Below are positions 15,201 through 26,897 of a DNA stretch of 64,000 bases, in pieces. The translations under genes and the position numbers were made by a program. Within the stretch, counting starts at the first letter, position 1. Each line of letters begins with the position of its first letter. The DNA lies in NCBI GenBank assembly GCA_016801845.1, contig CM028924.1, forward strand, positions 3,303,501 through 3,367,500, written 5' to 3'. The notes under the pieces are model-generated. The model saw only the letters and a program-made list of their open reading frames with translations, searched no databases and was not told where the DNA came from. The DNA is from Polydactylus sextarius (lineage: Eukaryota; Chordata; Actinopteri; Polynemidae).

Positions 15201-15762
15201 ACAGCAACATGAAGATGACACCTTCACTTCTGTCTTTGCAATTACATGTATTGAAAACCAGTGATTTTCTCCCGTGACCTTACCCATCAATCCGCGAGTC
15301 GTCTCTGTCTGCGCAGCTGCTGACCGTCCTGATCAAACTCTAGAGACTCAGAATCAGATTCAGAATATTCAAAGCAGCCGTCGTGTCAGGGTCAAAATAT
15401 GTAAGTGTGAACCGCAGCTCGTGACCTGTATCTGCATGATTTATGCACCGAACTGTTGCCAACATGATTGACTGAGTGGATAATTGCTTGAATAAGCAGG
15501 TGTACCGCTGTTCTCGCCCATCTGTGCACTCTATGTAGTAAAATATTCTCTGAAACATTCAAACGAAGTGATTATCATCATATTTTATCATGATTAAAAA
15601 TTTTTGGTAACAGGAGAAGCTTACAGGTCGTCTTATATGTCTTCGACATGCTACAATTAAAAAGAAATTATGTCATCTTATAACAACTGGCAGCTAGTAC
15701 AGGACTGAGGAGTGGCAGTAATTTGTAAAGGAAAAAAAAAATCTGCTGGTTCGATTATGACT

Positions 15763-15765
<3 letters not shown>

Positions 15766-15799
<34 letters not shown>
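15766..15799. repeat. (AC)17 microsatellite
   Basis: Uninterrupted AC dinucleotides. Confidence 0.97.
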
Positions 15800-15801
<2 letters not shown>

Positions 15802-16330
15802 GTTCAGATTTGTTCAAACTAATTGGATTTTGACTTGGTTTTAAAACATCTGTATTTTTTATTCGGCTCATTATATTAAATGATTCTGAAAGCAACAGAT
15901 GATTAAAAGACATCAGCTAAGACACAAACTCAGTCGATCTCTTTTGGGACAATTAGATTTAGAATCAAAAAAATCTCAATGTGATACTATTTCTGTTTTA
16001 TTTAATGACTCAAGACGATGTAATTAAGATATTCTGTGAGGAAAAAATATCATATCTGGCTACTGGAAGAGATTCACTGCTTGAGTTTGGCTGTTTGTAA
16101 ATAAATACAGATTTAATTTCTCCTATTTGATCTACATGTAAACATACAAGCAATTTCAAGTTACGCACCACATTGAAAAGACACAGCGCTGCTGTAAATC
16201 ATCTTTCCTTTTATATCGAAGTGTCACACAGTGCTTGGTGTCTACTGTATGCATTAACTATGTCGATCCTATCGCATATGACAAACATGAAATCCATTTC
16301 CCATCTCGGATTAAGGTTATGAATCCTATG

Positions 16331-16369
16331 CACACACACACGCACACGCACACACACACACACACACAC
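16331..16369. repeat. (CA)n microsatellite with CG interruptions
   Basis: CA units with two CG interruptions near the start. Confidence 0.95.
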
Positions 16370-19300
16370 GGTCAGATGAAGTGATAACACGGTGCTGTGA
16401 GATCTGCCCTGTGTTCAGAGATGTTTTGAAGATGTGCTATAAACTCAATTTCCCTTCTTCCAATCAACCTGCAGAGCTTCTGGGCTTCAGGATAAAACCC
16501 AGCTGAGCTTCCCAACGAGGCCGCTGCTTCAGAGGTCAAAGCTAAATTTCATGGCTGAAAAAATCACTTTCTTTAGTCGAGGGGCCACAGAGGACAATTT
16601 CACTTAAGCTAAAAATATTTTGCCCTTTTTAAATTGACAATACGAGCTACGAATGGAAGACGGTCGTGTATAATGTAGTTTGTGTCCGTCTGTGTGGTGA
16701 ATTCAGGGTTAAAAACAGGACGGTATATTTTCTGTTCTGTCTCCTGTCAGAGGATCTGACATGTGTGAAGTGAAGTGAATTCATCCAGAAATCATGACAT
16801 TTAAAAAAAAAAAAAAAAAAAGACCCAGCAGCGACTGAGAAGAGACTGAAATATTTCAAACATCCTCTCGGCATCTTCGACGTTTGGATCAATTAGTCGG
16901 GGCGCTATTCATTTGTCTTGCCTCAGTTATTTCAAACATTTTTACTAATGCCATTTTATAATTCCTCAGTTTGAGATCTCGTTAAGAGGTCACATTGTAA
17001 TGAGAGATGAGGCGAGTAAAGAGACACGCTTCTATTTCAGTCGAACTTCTCTTTCTGTCTTCAAATTAAAGGCCAGGTTGCCAACATTAATGATTCACTC
17101 GTTAATACTATCACTATGCTGCATGCAGTGTGAAAACAGTGTAGGTCTGTTATCACCATCTCCTGGAGCCGGACTCTGTTTTCTAAACGCTGAGCTATGA
17201 TGACACCAAGTGGACGTTGTAGTCAACATCAGCGACAACACTGAGTCTTGAGCTAAATTTATACTGTATTCACATAGTTTCAAATGGAAAAATGAACTTT
17301 TTTTTTCATCTGTGTATTTATATCTGTGATTTCATTCAGAACCAATGAGACACTTTGGTCAGTTGTTTATTTTCTGAGCTGTTCTTCTGGCCAGGCCTGC
17401 AGGATGTGACAGAGCTGGATTACACAGCTCTTCCTTCAACATCTGGGTGCAAGATGCCCAACCAGATGAGCTGTGTCTTCACTCCTGTCACCCATTCATC
17501 CCAATTCTATTTTTTCTTCACTCACATTCCTTCCCGCTTTCCTCTTACTACCCGCTACGTCTTCTCGCTGCTTCTTTCCTGTTGATCTTGTCCTTTCTTA
17601 GGCCAAATCAGACTTTGTCTACATGCAGGATGTTGTTCTACAATAAAGCAGCTCAAGACAAGCACACAACAGTATCTGTAGCTCCCTAAACACCCAGGAG
17701 AAGACTGAACTACAGAAAATCTAGGAAAATACTTAATAAAAAAATCATAATCCAGCTCCTCTCTGAAGCTTTGATTTCTAATATAAAGATGTGGTTGTGA
17801 ATTGTTAAAATATCAAGTGTTAAACAGTAGCAGGTGTTTAAACGGTATCAACATAACATACTGTAGGACTTTAAAGACAGAGCCACTGAGCTTCTTGCAG
17901 GATTTGTTTTAGCTTGTTTTTCTCTCAGACTCTTATCCCTTGTTCCTGACAAACCAGCTCCTCCTGGATCCCAGTCCAGACGGTTCCTGCCCCCCAGGGC
18001 TTCAGAGCTGCCTCTCATCTGTATGTGACTCTGCGTCTATTACGATAGAAATGTGCACCAAATATTCAGGGCTTAGGTTAACAGATGAGAGAGAGAGAGA
18101 GTCTGGAGTCTTAGGTTGTGAAGGACGTGGACTTCATTCCAGTCCACATTTCATTTCGACAGGAATCTTAAATCATATCAAGGCTTCGGGGACCAGTCCA
18201 ACAGAAGGGATGAGAGGGGATCTGGACATGATCAGAGGAAATGCTTTGTATGTCAGAAAATATGAATCTAACTGAGGCTGTCCTCTTCATTATTCATCCT
18301 AAAGTCTGGAAGAAACATTACTCTCAGGACTTCAGGATTTTAAACAAGTTTCCTTTATAACAATTTACTTTATGGGTCTGTAACGATCCCCCCCATAGTT
18401 TCCTCATTTTCTAGCCATTGAAGTCAAAACAGAGACAGACAAAATGTTGAGTACAATTTCACATTTATAAAGAACAATGTTTTTAATTATAGATGAATAT
18501 TTTCTTGGGTTTTAACGACAGCAACTGTTTCGACACTTTCCAAGAAATTCTTTCTTCCTCTTGTTGTATAATTTGATTTAGATTGTGAAATTATTATTAT
18601 TATGATTATTATAAAACGACCCATAAAACAAAGCATTACTCATTTTGTTTCATAATTCTGTAATATGAAATATTGACTTAAAACTTTCAAAGTTTCCCAA
18701 CATTATGATGACAGAGCGCACATGCCAGAGTAAAGCTGAATATAACGTCTGAACTGAATGAGCTGTGGTTTTATACATATCTATAACAATTACCTCTAAT
18801 AGAGAACGTATGCTTCCTCTCTACAAATGATTTTGGAAACAAAACCTTGAAACCTTAAATGTTTCACCATGTTGAACTATTTGCATCCTTTGCAAAAAAG
18901 AAAAAGTGGTCTTTATCAGTCAAACTGGGGGCAGCAAGAATGTGTACAGAGTCTGGTCCTTTTCACAAGTTACACAAATATGTTTACAGAACTCCACCGC
19001 AATTTCTCCACAAGACAAAAAAAAAAAGGGAGTGAGGCAGAGATACGCAGCGAATACAAGGACTCTGATCGGAAGCCAGTATTGGCGCTGCTCCTCTCCC
19101 AAGCCGGACCTCAAGCGTGTGGGCCCCTGGCGGGTGGAGAGAGACAGGCGGTTTCTGGGACTTCAAGGAGGAAGAGCAGCCAGCTGGAGCGCTAACAGAG
19201 TAGTATTGTGAGCTGAGTGACTGACTGACGCCTCGGTGCAGCAGAGATGCATGCTGCCCGGGTGGCCTCTCCCTCTCTCTCTGGGCCCCACAGGGCCCCC

Positions 19301-20828
19301 TCTGTGCTGATGCACTGCTGGAAGTGGGTCACACAGACACAGGAGTACAGTGGAGAGCAACAGGGAGAGTTCACTTCAACATTGATCCAAGACAAAGAGG
19401 CGTCCAAACAGAGAAACATGTGTGATCGTGGTTGAAACATCTCCTCATATTTGTAGAAAATTCACCAAAATGCACAAATTCAGCTTCTGCTACCTTTTAT
19501 TTTCCAACTGTAAATGACCCAGTGACATAACAGCAAAACAATCCGTTTCCCTCCCGTCACAGACAAAGTAATGATTGTTATCATGGTGATTTGAACTGTT
19601 AATGACAGCATGAAAAAAAGGCCTCTGAGAAAAAAAAAAGTTCAAAGCAGAAGCTGTGGCTTTTCTTGCCAGAGGGAGGCAGTGTTCTCATTCAACGCAC
19701 ATTAACATTCTTCACAGCATCCATTTTGCCTCCAATTCTCTGCAGCTCTTAAGCTGCAAAATGATCGCCAGCCATTGAAGCAGAGAGCAGCTAGTTATCT
19801 TGTTACTGATGTGGGCACTTTTAAGAGAAAAGATTCTGCCTCATTCTGACAGACAAGAGGCCGCAGCATAACAACACAATAAAAATAAGAAGACAGAGAG
19901 AGATCTAAGGAAGTCAAAGAGGAATGTGAGGAATGAGAGTAAAAAGCTCCTTTAGAGGATGAATATTGCTGCAACTGTGTCACAGTTAAATCTGAAACAC
20001 GCTTGGAAATACCATAAAGTTACATTTATGAGTGTTTCAGAGCATTGTGACCGCACACAGTGAAGGAGCGAATGCAGTAAAACGTGTAAAAACACTCAAA
20101 CCTGGTCACAATTCAGCATGAAAAGATTTCAAATATTTCAACTCTACCTAAACTTGGCAACTATGATCCTTTAAAAAAAAACAGAGAACAAGTTGCGTTT
20201 GTGTTACGTTGTGAGTTTAAGTCGCATCCAATCGGTTCTTATAGCACATACGACACAGAAACTGACTTTATACCTCGAACAGTTTTAGGAAAAATTGAAT
20301 TCCAGTATGCGGCAACATGTGTGCATGAAGGATACACTGACTGTGGTTTTTACATCTGTCCTGGCACCCTGTCAGAGCATCATCTGGTTACCCATTCTGT
20401 TTGTTCTGAAACTGAACATGCTTTGTATTTATCCTCCCACACACGGCCACAGAGGGGAATCCAGTCGGCTAAAAAAATCAAGCAGAGAGTAAAGAATAAA
20501 AACATCTCAGCCAGGATCTGGTGACAGTTGGGAATGAATGAAGGAGGCGACATGAGATGTGGACTTGACACGAAACAGACCACAACGTCACACGCTTGAT
20601 CTTGGTAAATACTTTATATGCAATTGTTTCTTGATCTTTGCAAACACTGTATAGAAAACACTTAAGTAACATTTTTTTTGTCGAACATTTAAAGCGCGTC
20701 TGAGCTTTCAGACAGACATGACACAGTAATCTACAGCTTTATAAACATCACCCCCCCACCCCAACCCTCCGTCCCCCGTCAAGTCCATACACAACCCTCA
20801 CCACACTTCTCACCACACACAATCCCTT

Positions 20829-20880
20829 CAAACACGCACACACACACACGCTCACGCACACACACACACATGCTCACACA
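20829..20880. repeat. imperfect (CA)n tract
   Basis: CA-rich tract broken by CGCTCACG and TGCT; read as GU-rich if it is part of the pid1 3' UTR. Confidence 0.85.
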
Positions 20881-20963
20881 GACACAGCTATCAGGCTCTC
20901 CACTTATTATTCACAGTAGGCTTTATAACACTGTTTCTGTATCGTATGATGTTCTCAATATTT

Positions 20964-20983
20964 TTTATTATTATTTATTTATT
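20964..20983 (-). promoter_or_regulatory. candidate pid1 poly(A) signal cluster
   Basis: Three overlapping or adjacent AATAAA hexamers read on the minus strand (plus-strand tttatt at 20964, 20974 and 20978). They lie about 1.8 kb after the pid1 stop in a very AT-rich stretch. The call is based on motif and position only. Confidence 0.4.
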
Positions 20984-21507
20984 TAAAATAACTATCAACA
21001 TTTATGCTGTAATATTTGGAAAGTGATACATTTGTATTTACATAAGCTTATTGAGCAAGATTCAAATACAATGTGTGTGTACATATTTATAGTCGAAATG
21101 TTGGTGCGTATACGTGAGTGTGTGTCGATCAGTCATCTGATCGCTCTGTTTGATTCAATAACTGACCAGTCCGTTCAAATACAGTCCAGTTAGAAAAAGA
21201 AGGAAGGTAGCATGTAACTCTGGTTGAGTTTTTCTTTTCCCTCCACCTCCACCTCCACCGTGTTGCCTCAGTCGTTCGGAGAGAGGCAACGCGGCGACTC
21301 ATCACCGCCTCACAGCTGTCGATCTGTAAGAGCACGAGGAGATTAATGGTAAAACTGAGGCGACTGGAGATGATGTGAGGTGCTCACAGCACGTTGGACT
21401 CATCATACATTCAGCAGAGGCCAAGAGGTGCCAGTCGTTTTTCTTGGACGGCTGTGATTTAGGGACCTACAACCTGGGTGACTGGCACATTCAGACTCTC
21501 GTACTTG

Positions 21508-21528
21508 TATATATATATATATATATAT
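21508..21528. repeat. (TA)n microsatellite
   Basis: About ten TA units within the likely pid1 3' UTR. Confidence 0.93.
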
Positions 21529-22760
21529 GGGTGTTTTTTTCATTTCATACAAGATTTAAAGTAAGAAAACGTGGCAAATGGTCACAGTACCATGTCTGAT
21601 TTTTTTAAATGCCTCCTTAAGTATCAAGAAGACAGGTCCCCAAGCCTCTCCCCTCCCTCCCCCATCTTCCTCCCAAACACTCACGTGTAAAAGTGTAAAT
21701 TCATATACACAAAGTACAGACGCAAGCAATTACACCTACACACACAGCAACACAAAACACGCACACATAGCCACACATACACACTGGGACCTGGGTGAGA
21801 GACCAAACTAATGTGAGAGGAAAGTGAGGCACATAATCTGACAGGCAAAATCCAGCCTGAATTTTGGTATACTCAAAACAAAAGATCAGATGTGGATGAT
21901 TAAGGTGTCTGAGACAGACCCAGGCTTTCAGCCAAGAGAGAACTTCTACATTATAGCATCATTTAGCACCTTTATTCTCCCAGGTGCCTTTAACGTACTC
22001 AGGATCATTAAGTACCTATTAAACAGAGACCGAGGTAAAAATCTCTGGCTCCATCGTCCACATGAGTAAAAAGCCAAACTGGCGAACAATTCTGGGCCTG
22101 GACTAAGGTACTAGTGATGATATGAGTAGTTTTTAAAGGCTGAGCTTTTCTTTCACATCCTCATTTGCTATTACCAAGGTCAAAGGCATAACAGAGATCC
22201 ACATAATTAAACATTTAAAGAATTTATGTGCTCCAACAGTCTCATAAACTCTGAGTTGGGACCCAAAATAGGTCATAGACCTATTTCTGCTGGGTCCCAA
22301 TATGGCAAGAGTTTCTGTGTGCAGGGGTCAGAAGAACAGGGGCTAAACTTTGTTGTTTCCTACATGAAAAAAAGCTTAAGAATCACAAACAGTGTTTCTA
22401 CTGGGTGCAGGAGTGACAGTGGTTGAAAAGGGAAAACTGTTGAATCAATCTCTTGAGGGCGTTTACAGAGGTGCTTAAAAGGCTCCTTTGAGGCCATTTA
22501 TTCAAAGTGGCAGAACTTTGCTATCCCTGTATGTAAGTGAAGGTCTAACTCATTTTCCATCTACCTTCCTTTTACAGTATTTAAAAGCTACTTCATTATC
22601 CTGGGTGTGATGCTTCACAGGGTCAGTTAATTTTTGTTCCAAATTGATAACAGAAAGAGAGATAGAAAGGGAGAATGAGAGAAAGCAGGTCATCTGTCCA
22701 TCCTTCCAGTCACCCCTCACTTTGTTAGGACGGGGATCAGGAATTTAAGCGAGTTTCAGT

Positions 22761-23261
22761 TCAACCGTCGTCTGGGGTTGAGTCTTCAGGGGTGGATGAG
22801 TCCTCAGCAAAGTCGTCTGACGAGCCACTCTTATGGATGCGACCGTCACTGCGCATGCTGTGGAAAGTTTTGCGAAAAGCCTCCATCATGGAGTGTGCCA
22901 ACTTCTTGGCCTCTAGCTTGTTCTCGCACTCCACAGCGTGGCAGTCCATCTGGAAGGAGAGGTCGTCGTTGATCTCCCTGTAGATCCAGGCAAATACGTT
23001 GGGTCTGACGCTATGGTCGGCCGTGCAGTAGGCGATGCGCGCTACCTGGTAGGTGTCCATGGTTACAGAGGCCTCGCTGTGCTCGTCCAGGTGATGCAGT
23101 CGCACCTGGAAGGGCCGGATCTCCAGCAGAGAGTTGCCCGCGGTGCAGGTGCCTTGCTGCTGGTTCAGGGCACGACGTTCAACCAGACCGACCACTGCCG
23201 ACTCTGTGCAACCAGACAGGAACTGGGTCCCAGAGATTGTCACTTTACCCAGGTAGGTTAC
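22761..23261 (-). CDS. pid1: pid1 coding exon 3 (PTB domain and stop)
   Basis: The exon encodes 166 residues plus TGA and contains nearly all of the PTB domain. The acceptor is CTCCTCCACAG before GTA ACC TAC (VTY). Conserved PID1 stretches include RPFQVRLHHLDEHSEA, MDTYQVARIAYCTADHSVRP, FAWIYREINDDLSFQM and MMEAFRKTFHSMRSDGRIH. The tail after GRIH is Ser/Asp/Glu-rich (SSDDFAEDSSTPEDSTPDDG) and probably disordered. An open frame on the opposite strand over this exon is a shadow. Confidence 0.98.
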   Translation of the reverse strand, partial: VTYLGKVTISGTQFLSGCTESAVVGLVERRALNQQQGTCTAGNSLLEIRPFQVRLHHLDEHSEASVTMDTYQVARIAYCTADHSVRPNVFAWIYREINDDLSFQMDCHAVECENKLEAKKLAHSMMEAFRKTFHSMRSDGRIHKSGSSDDFAEDSSTPEDSTPDDG

Positions 23262-26200
23262 CTGTGGAGGAGACACACAAACACTATTAGCATCATCTTT
23301 GTAAATATAGAAATATGAAATAAATAAATATACATTAGGAATTTAGCATCAAATGCTGGCACCACCAGGATGTGCAAAAAATAAAACCATTTAAGTTTAA
23401 CAATGTCAAATACGATGTTATTAACACAAGAAGAAGGTTAAACTGCTAGACATGTTCAACATCAGTGGAACAAATAACAGGGTGTCATCTGCACCACAAT
23501 TAAAGGGGACATCATGTCTTTATTTTATTACCTGACTGAAGCAAATAAACTGTTGAAAAAAAAAAACAACAACCGTGGGACAAGAACGGAGCCCTGGGGA
23601 ACACCAGCGAGGATCAAAACATTTAGGAGAAATGTTTAGTGAGTGTTTAGTGACACTTCAAAGAAAACAGCATCAACCCATTAACCTTGGGCAGCACCTT
23701 TATCTTCTTCTGATGGAGTCTATAATTAGCATTAGCCTGAGGTAAAATAAAAAAAAAAAAAAAATGAAAAACAAGAGTGGACCCGTTTCCATTCCAAAGC
23801 ACCTCAGGCAGATTTCAATATTAAAACTTTACTACATAAAAGTACCGGCAGTTAATCGATGTGAAGCAAATTAAAAAATAATAATGTTTCACTGTGAGAT
23901 AATTAATTCCATACTCAGTGTACATGCTTAGGTTAATTAACCTGAAAACTGCTGGCTGCTTAAATCACCGTAGAGACAAAGACATTTTAAAAGCTGGTAG
24001 TGGCGACGAGGCTTTTCTAATTTTCTGCGGTAACTGTACCAACATGCTCGAAGCTGTGTACGTATGTTGTTTCCCCGAGAGAAGCCGTGGTTGCAACAAG
24101 GACCATAGAATACCATAGTAATGACACTGCATACCAGGAAGAGCGATAGACTGAGGAGATGAGGGATAAGGGGAGAGAGAGAGAGAGAGAGTTAAGAAGT
24201 GAACAAAGCTGGAGATTTCTGTGGGAATGTGGCCAATTGGAGAGCGGTCCAGGAATAATGGCTGACTTGTGCGCTTTCTCTACATGGTGTTCTTTATGGC
24301 TTTATAAAAATACACAGAGGAGGAGCCTGCTACAAGTCAAACACTCAAAGAGTTTTCACTCCTGTCTGTGTTTATACTGGGGCAGGGGAATACTCTACAC
24401 TCTCAAGAGTTCATTACAGCTGGCTTACATGCAGCACACATTTGACACACGGCTGCAGACAACATGAGTGCAATGATAACAGCTTTACAGACGATGCATG
24501 AACAGATTAATGCACATGCCTGATATCAAGCCAGTCTGCTGTGTACTCCCTCATGAAATGTAATTGAACTACTATGTGTTAAGTGTTTTCAGCTGTTTAT
24601 GAAGATATGATAACACAACAAGTCAATCCAACAGATCAACAGGTTCCAATAAATAAAGAACGACTGAAAAAAATGACGAGAAAAAGCAGCAACTGATGGT
24701 GCTGTTTAATTCGTAACCCTATATCTGTCTGTTTCTCCTCACAATCCGTTGTGTTACAGTGTAAAGTCAACCCAACCTCATTCGGTGTTGCAAGTTTGAC
24801 TGAATGGGACCTTTCAGTGTGTAAACATGAACAGTCAACCAGTCACCAGCCTCTCTGTTAGACGCGTCATTAGTCTTATGTAGGTTGGTGTGAGCATTTA
24901 CTAGAACGGTACAAACTGCAGTAAGGATTCACTCAAGTTGAGAAAAAATGTTGCGCTATTATTTATATTTGCACATCACTGTGTCTCTAGATGATAGTGA
25001 GGTTTCTGTGACTGTGTCCTTCAAACAACGGTGACTTGAGACTAAGCTGGTGATGGTGATGGTGGAGTTGAAGGTGGTAAACACCGAAACATAGGAGGAA
25101 GATGTCTGAGGAGATGTGTACAACCACTGAACCGAACGAAGAAGAAGAAAGGAACCTTTTCTTTGCTTCTCTGACGCATGTTAGGAGGAAATGAGATGCT
25201 ACTAAAAAAACCTGATGCAGCCTTGAAATATACGCAAAAAAACCCCATAATCATACAGAAACAGATACGTAAACGTGTTCGATTCTTCGCTTTTTTTAAA
25301 AAAAAAAATGGAGGAAATGGAAGTGATGGAGGAATGGAGCAGCAACTAGAAGAAAAAAAACACAGATTTATGAAAAATAAACAGCCTGAAAGCCAAATAT
25401 TAGCAACACATGCCACAAATATGAGGCAAGAATCAGAGATATGTCTCCACTCTGGGCCTCTGGGCAATACCTGAAATTATTCCCTGTGATGGAAAATAAG
25501 AATAATAAGATTAATAATGGGATAAAATATTATTTGTGAAAGTCGGGTGATTGAACATGTGTAGCTTATTGTCCCAAACTAATATAAAAAACACTTCTGT
25601 GGGTTGGTTCATGAAGTATCCTGGTTCCAACTCAACGCGACCTTGATTTCACAGTTTCCTATAGGCAACAGTAAGAGACCCAGGCAGTGAAAACAGCTGC
25701 CTCGTCATGCCTGGTTTTCATTAGCGGTGACCACAGGGTGGGATATGCAGCCTTTTCACCGGATCCATCATTCAGCTGAGTGCCACAGGTCTGCAGGAGC
25801 AGCCTGGAGGCCAGGCGGTTTGCTAGTCGACCACACTGACACCCACTTACAGCCAAGAGCCAGCCAATAAATCCAAAGACTGAGCCAAGATACATCAACC
25901 ATCCAGTGTGCTGTTTGTATGTCAAACTGCAATAAAGAGTCATTATGAACTTCTTTTCTCTGATGCTCCTATTTTGATATCGAGTTACGTGTTTGAACTG
26001 TGATTGTTCCTACTGATTGCTCGCTTCCTAGCTGAATGAAGGCTGGAGGTACGCCAGTGTTTTCCCTCTGTACGTGTCTGCTTTACTGTCTCTGGTTTGC
26101 TGTTGTGTTACAAAGCTGGGAAGTGATCTAGGTAACGTGTCGGGATAAATAAGATTTGAATTTTGTGAAGAGTTGCAGCAGCTCTATACTCAATACTTAC

Positions 26201-26860
26201 AAACAACTCAGTTTGACCTTATTTTAATTTCTCTAAGGAAGATTTGACTTGTCACTACGGTTAGTGGGCTTTCAACTGTACAATAAACACAGAAAGGTAA
26301 AAACAGTCTTCTAATAACCCAGAGGGCATGTGGAGGAAGGAGAAAATGAGAAAGAAACTAGAATAGCAGAGAGGTCAAGAAAGGGGGAAAAAGAAGAAAG
26401 ACAGTGAGGGGAAAAAGGGTGACTAAAGAAAAACAATCATCTTCATTGGCAGTAGCTTAGGAGTTGAATCCAAAAACATTTTTTTTTGTTCTTAAACACA
26501 AAACAGAACACACTGGATTGTCAGAGCAGAAACGTCTTTGTGTGCACGTTTGAAGCCTTTGCAAGTTTGAACGTTTTTGGCCGAATGTTAAATTTCTCTG
26601 GGACTACCACACATCCAGAGACGAATACAAATGAGATAAAGTGGCATAAGACAACAGCTGAGTGTGTGTATATGGTGGAGAGAGACAAGAGAAATAAATG
26701 AGGTGAGGAGGTCAACTGACTGTGCAAACGTCAGGCTTTTTCTTTTTTCTTTGTTAAGGTTAAAACAAAAACAGGCAGCTAAGGAGGAAACTTGTTACAC
26801 TACTTGAGCAGAAAGATGAGAGATGAGAAAACTTCACAAGAAACAAACGCACCACTAATA

Positions 26861-26897
<37 letters not shown>

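Larger units (their letters stand above)
1..20949. other. gene-free DNA downstream of pid1
   Basis: I see no exon, RNA gene or intact mobile element here. Reading frames in this stretch are short, lack splice context or known motifs, and mostly coincide with simple repeats. It holds microsatellites (8739-8788, 12232-12275, 15766-15799, 16331-16369), several homopolymers, a G-run block at 8321-8357 and a GC-richer block at 19060-19440. Regulatory elements for pid1 could lie here, as its human counterpart is also followed by a long gene-poor stretch, but no sequence in the window proves this. Confidence 0.6.
20950..22760 (-). other. pid1: likely pid1 3' UTR
   Basis: This is the transcribed-strand sequence after the pid1 stop. 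Canonical AATAAA hexamers (plus-strand tttatt) lie at 22497-22502, 21971-21976 and in a cluster at 20964-20983. The cluster would give a 3' UTR of about 1.8 kb. The stretch holds a (TA)n run at 21508-21528, a GT-rich block (plus-strand CA) at 20829-20880 and a G-run block at 20750-20778. The true cleavage site is unproven, and further hexamers occur downstream (19496-19501). Confidence 0.5.

Noticed and set aside
18869..19440. Several overlapping open frames on both strands as a possible gene
   Set aside because: No consistent frame, splice sites or homology; kept only as a GC-rich block of unknown nature.
22938..23318. 126-codon plus-strand open frame over pid1 exon 3
   Set aside because: It is antisense to the clearly homologous PTB exon and has no recognisable domain; shadow frame.
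26863..26896. A34 on the minus strand as the tail of a processed pseudogene
   Set aside because: The sequence ahead of the tail shows no coding similarity; a repeat-derived or expanded homopolymer is simpler.
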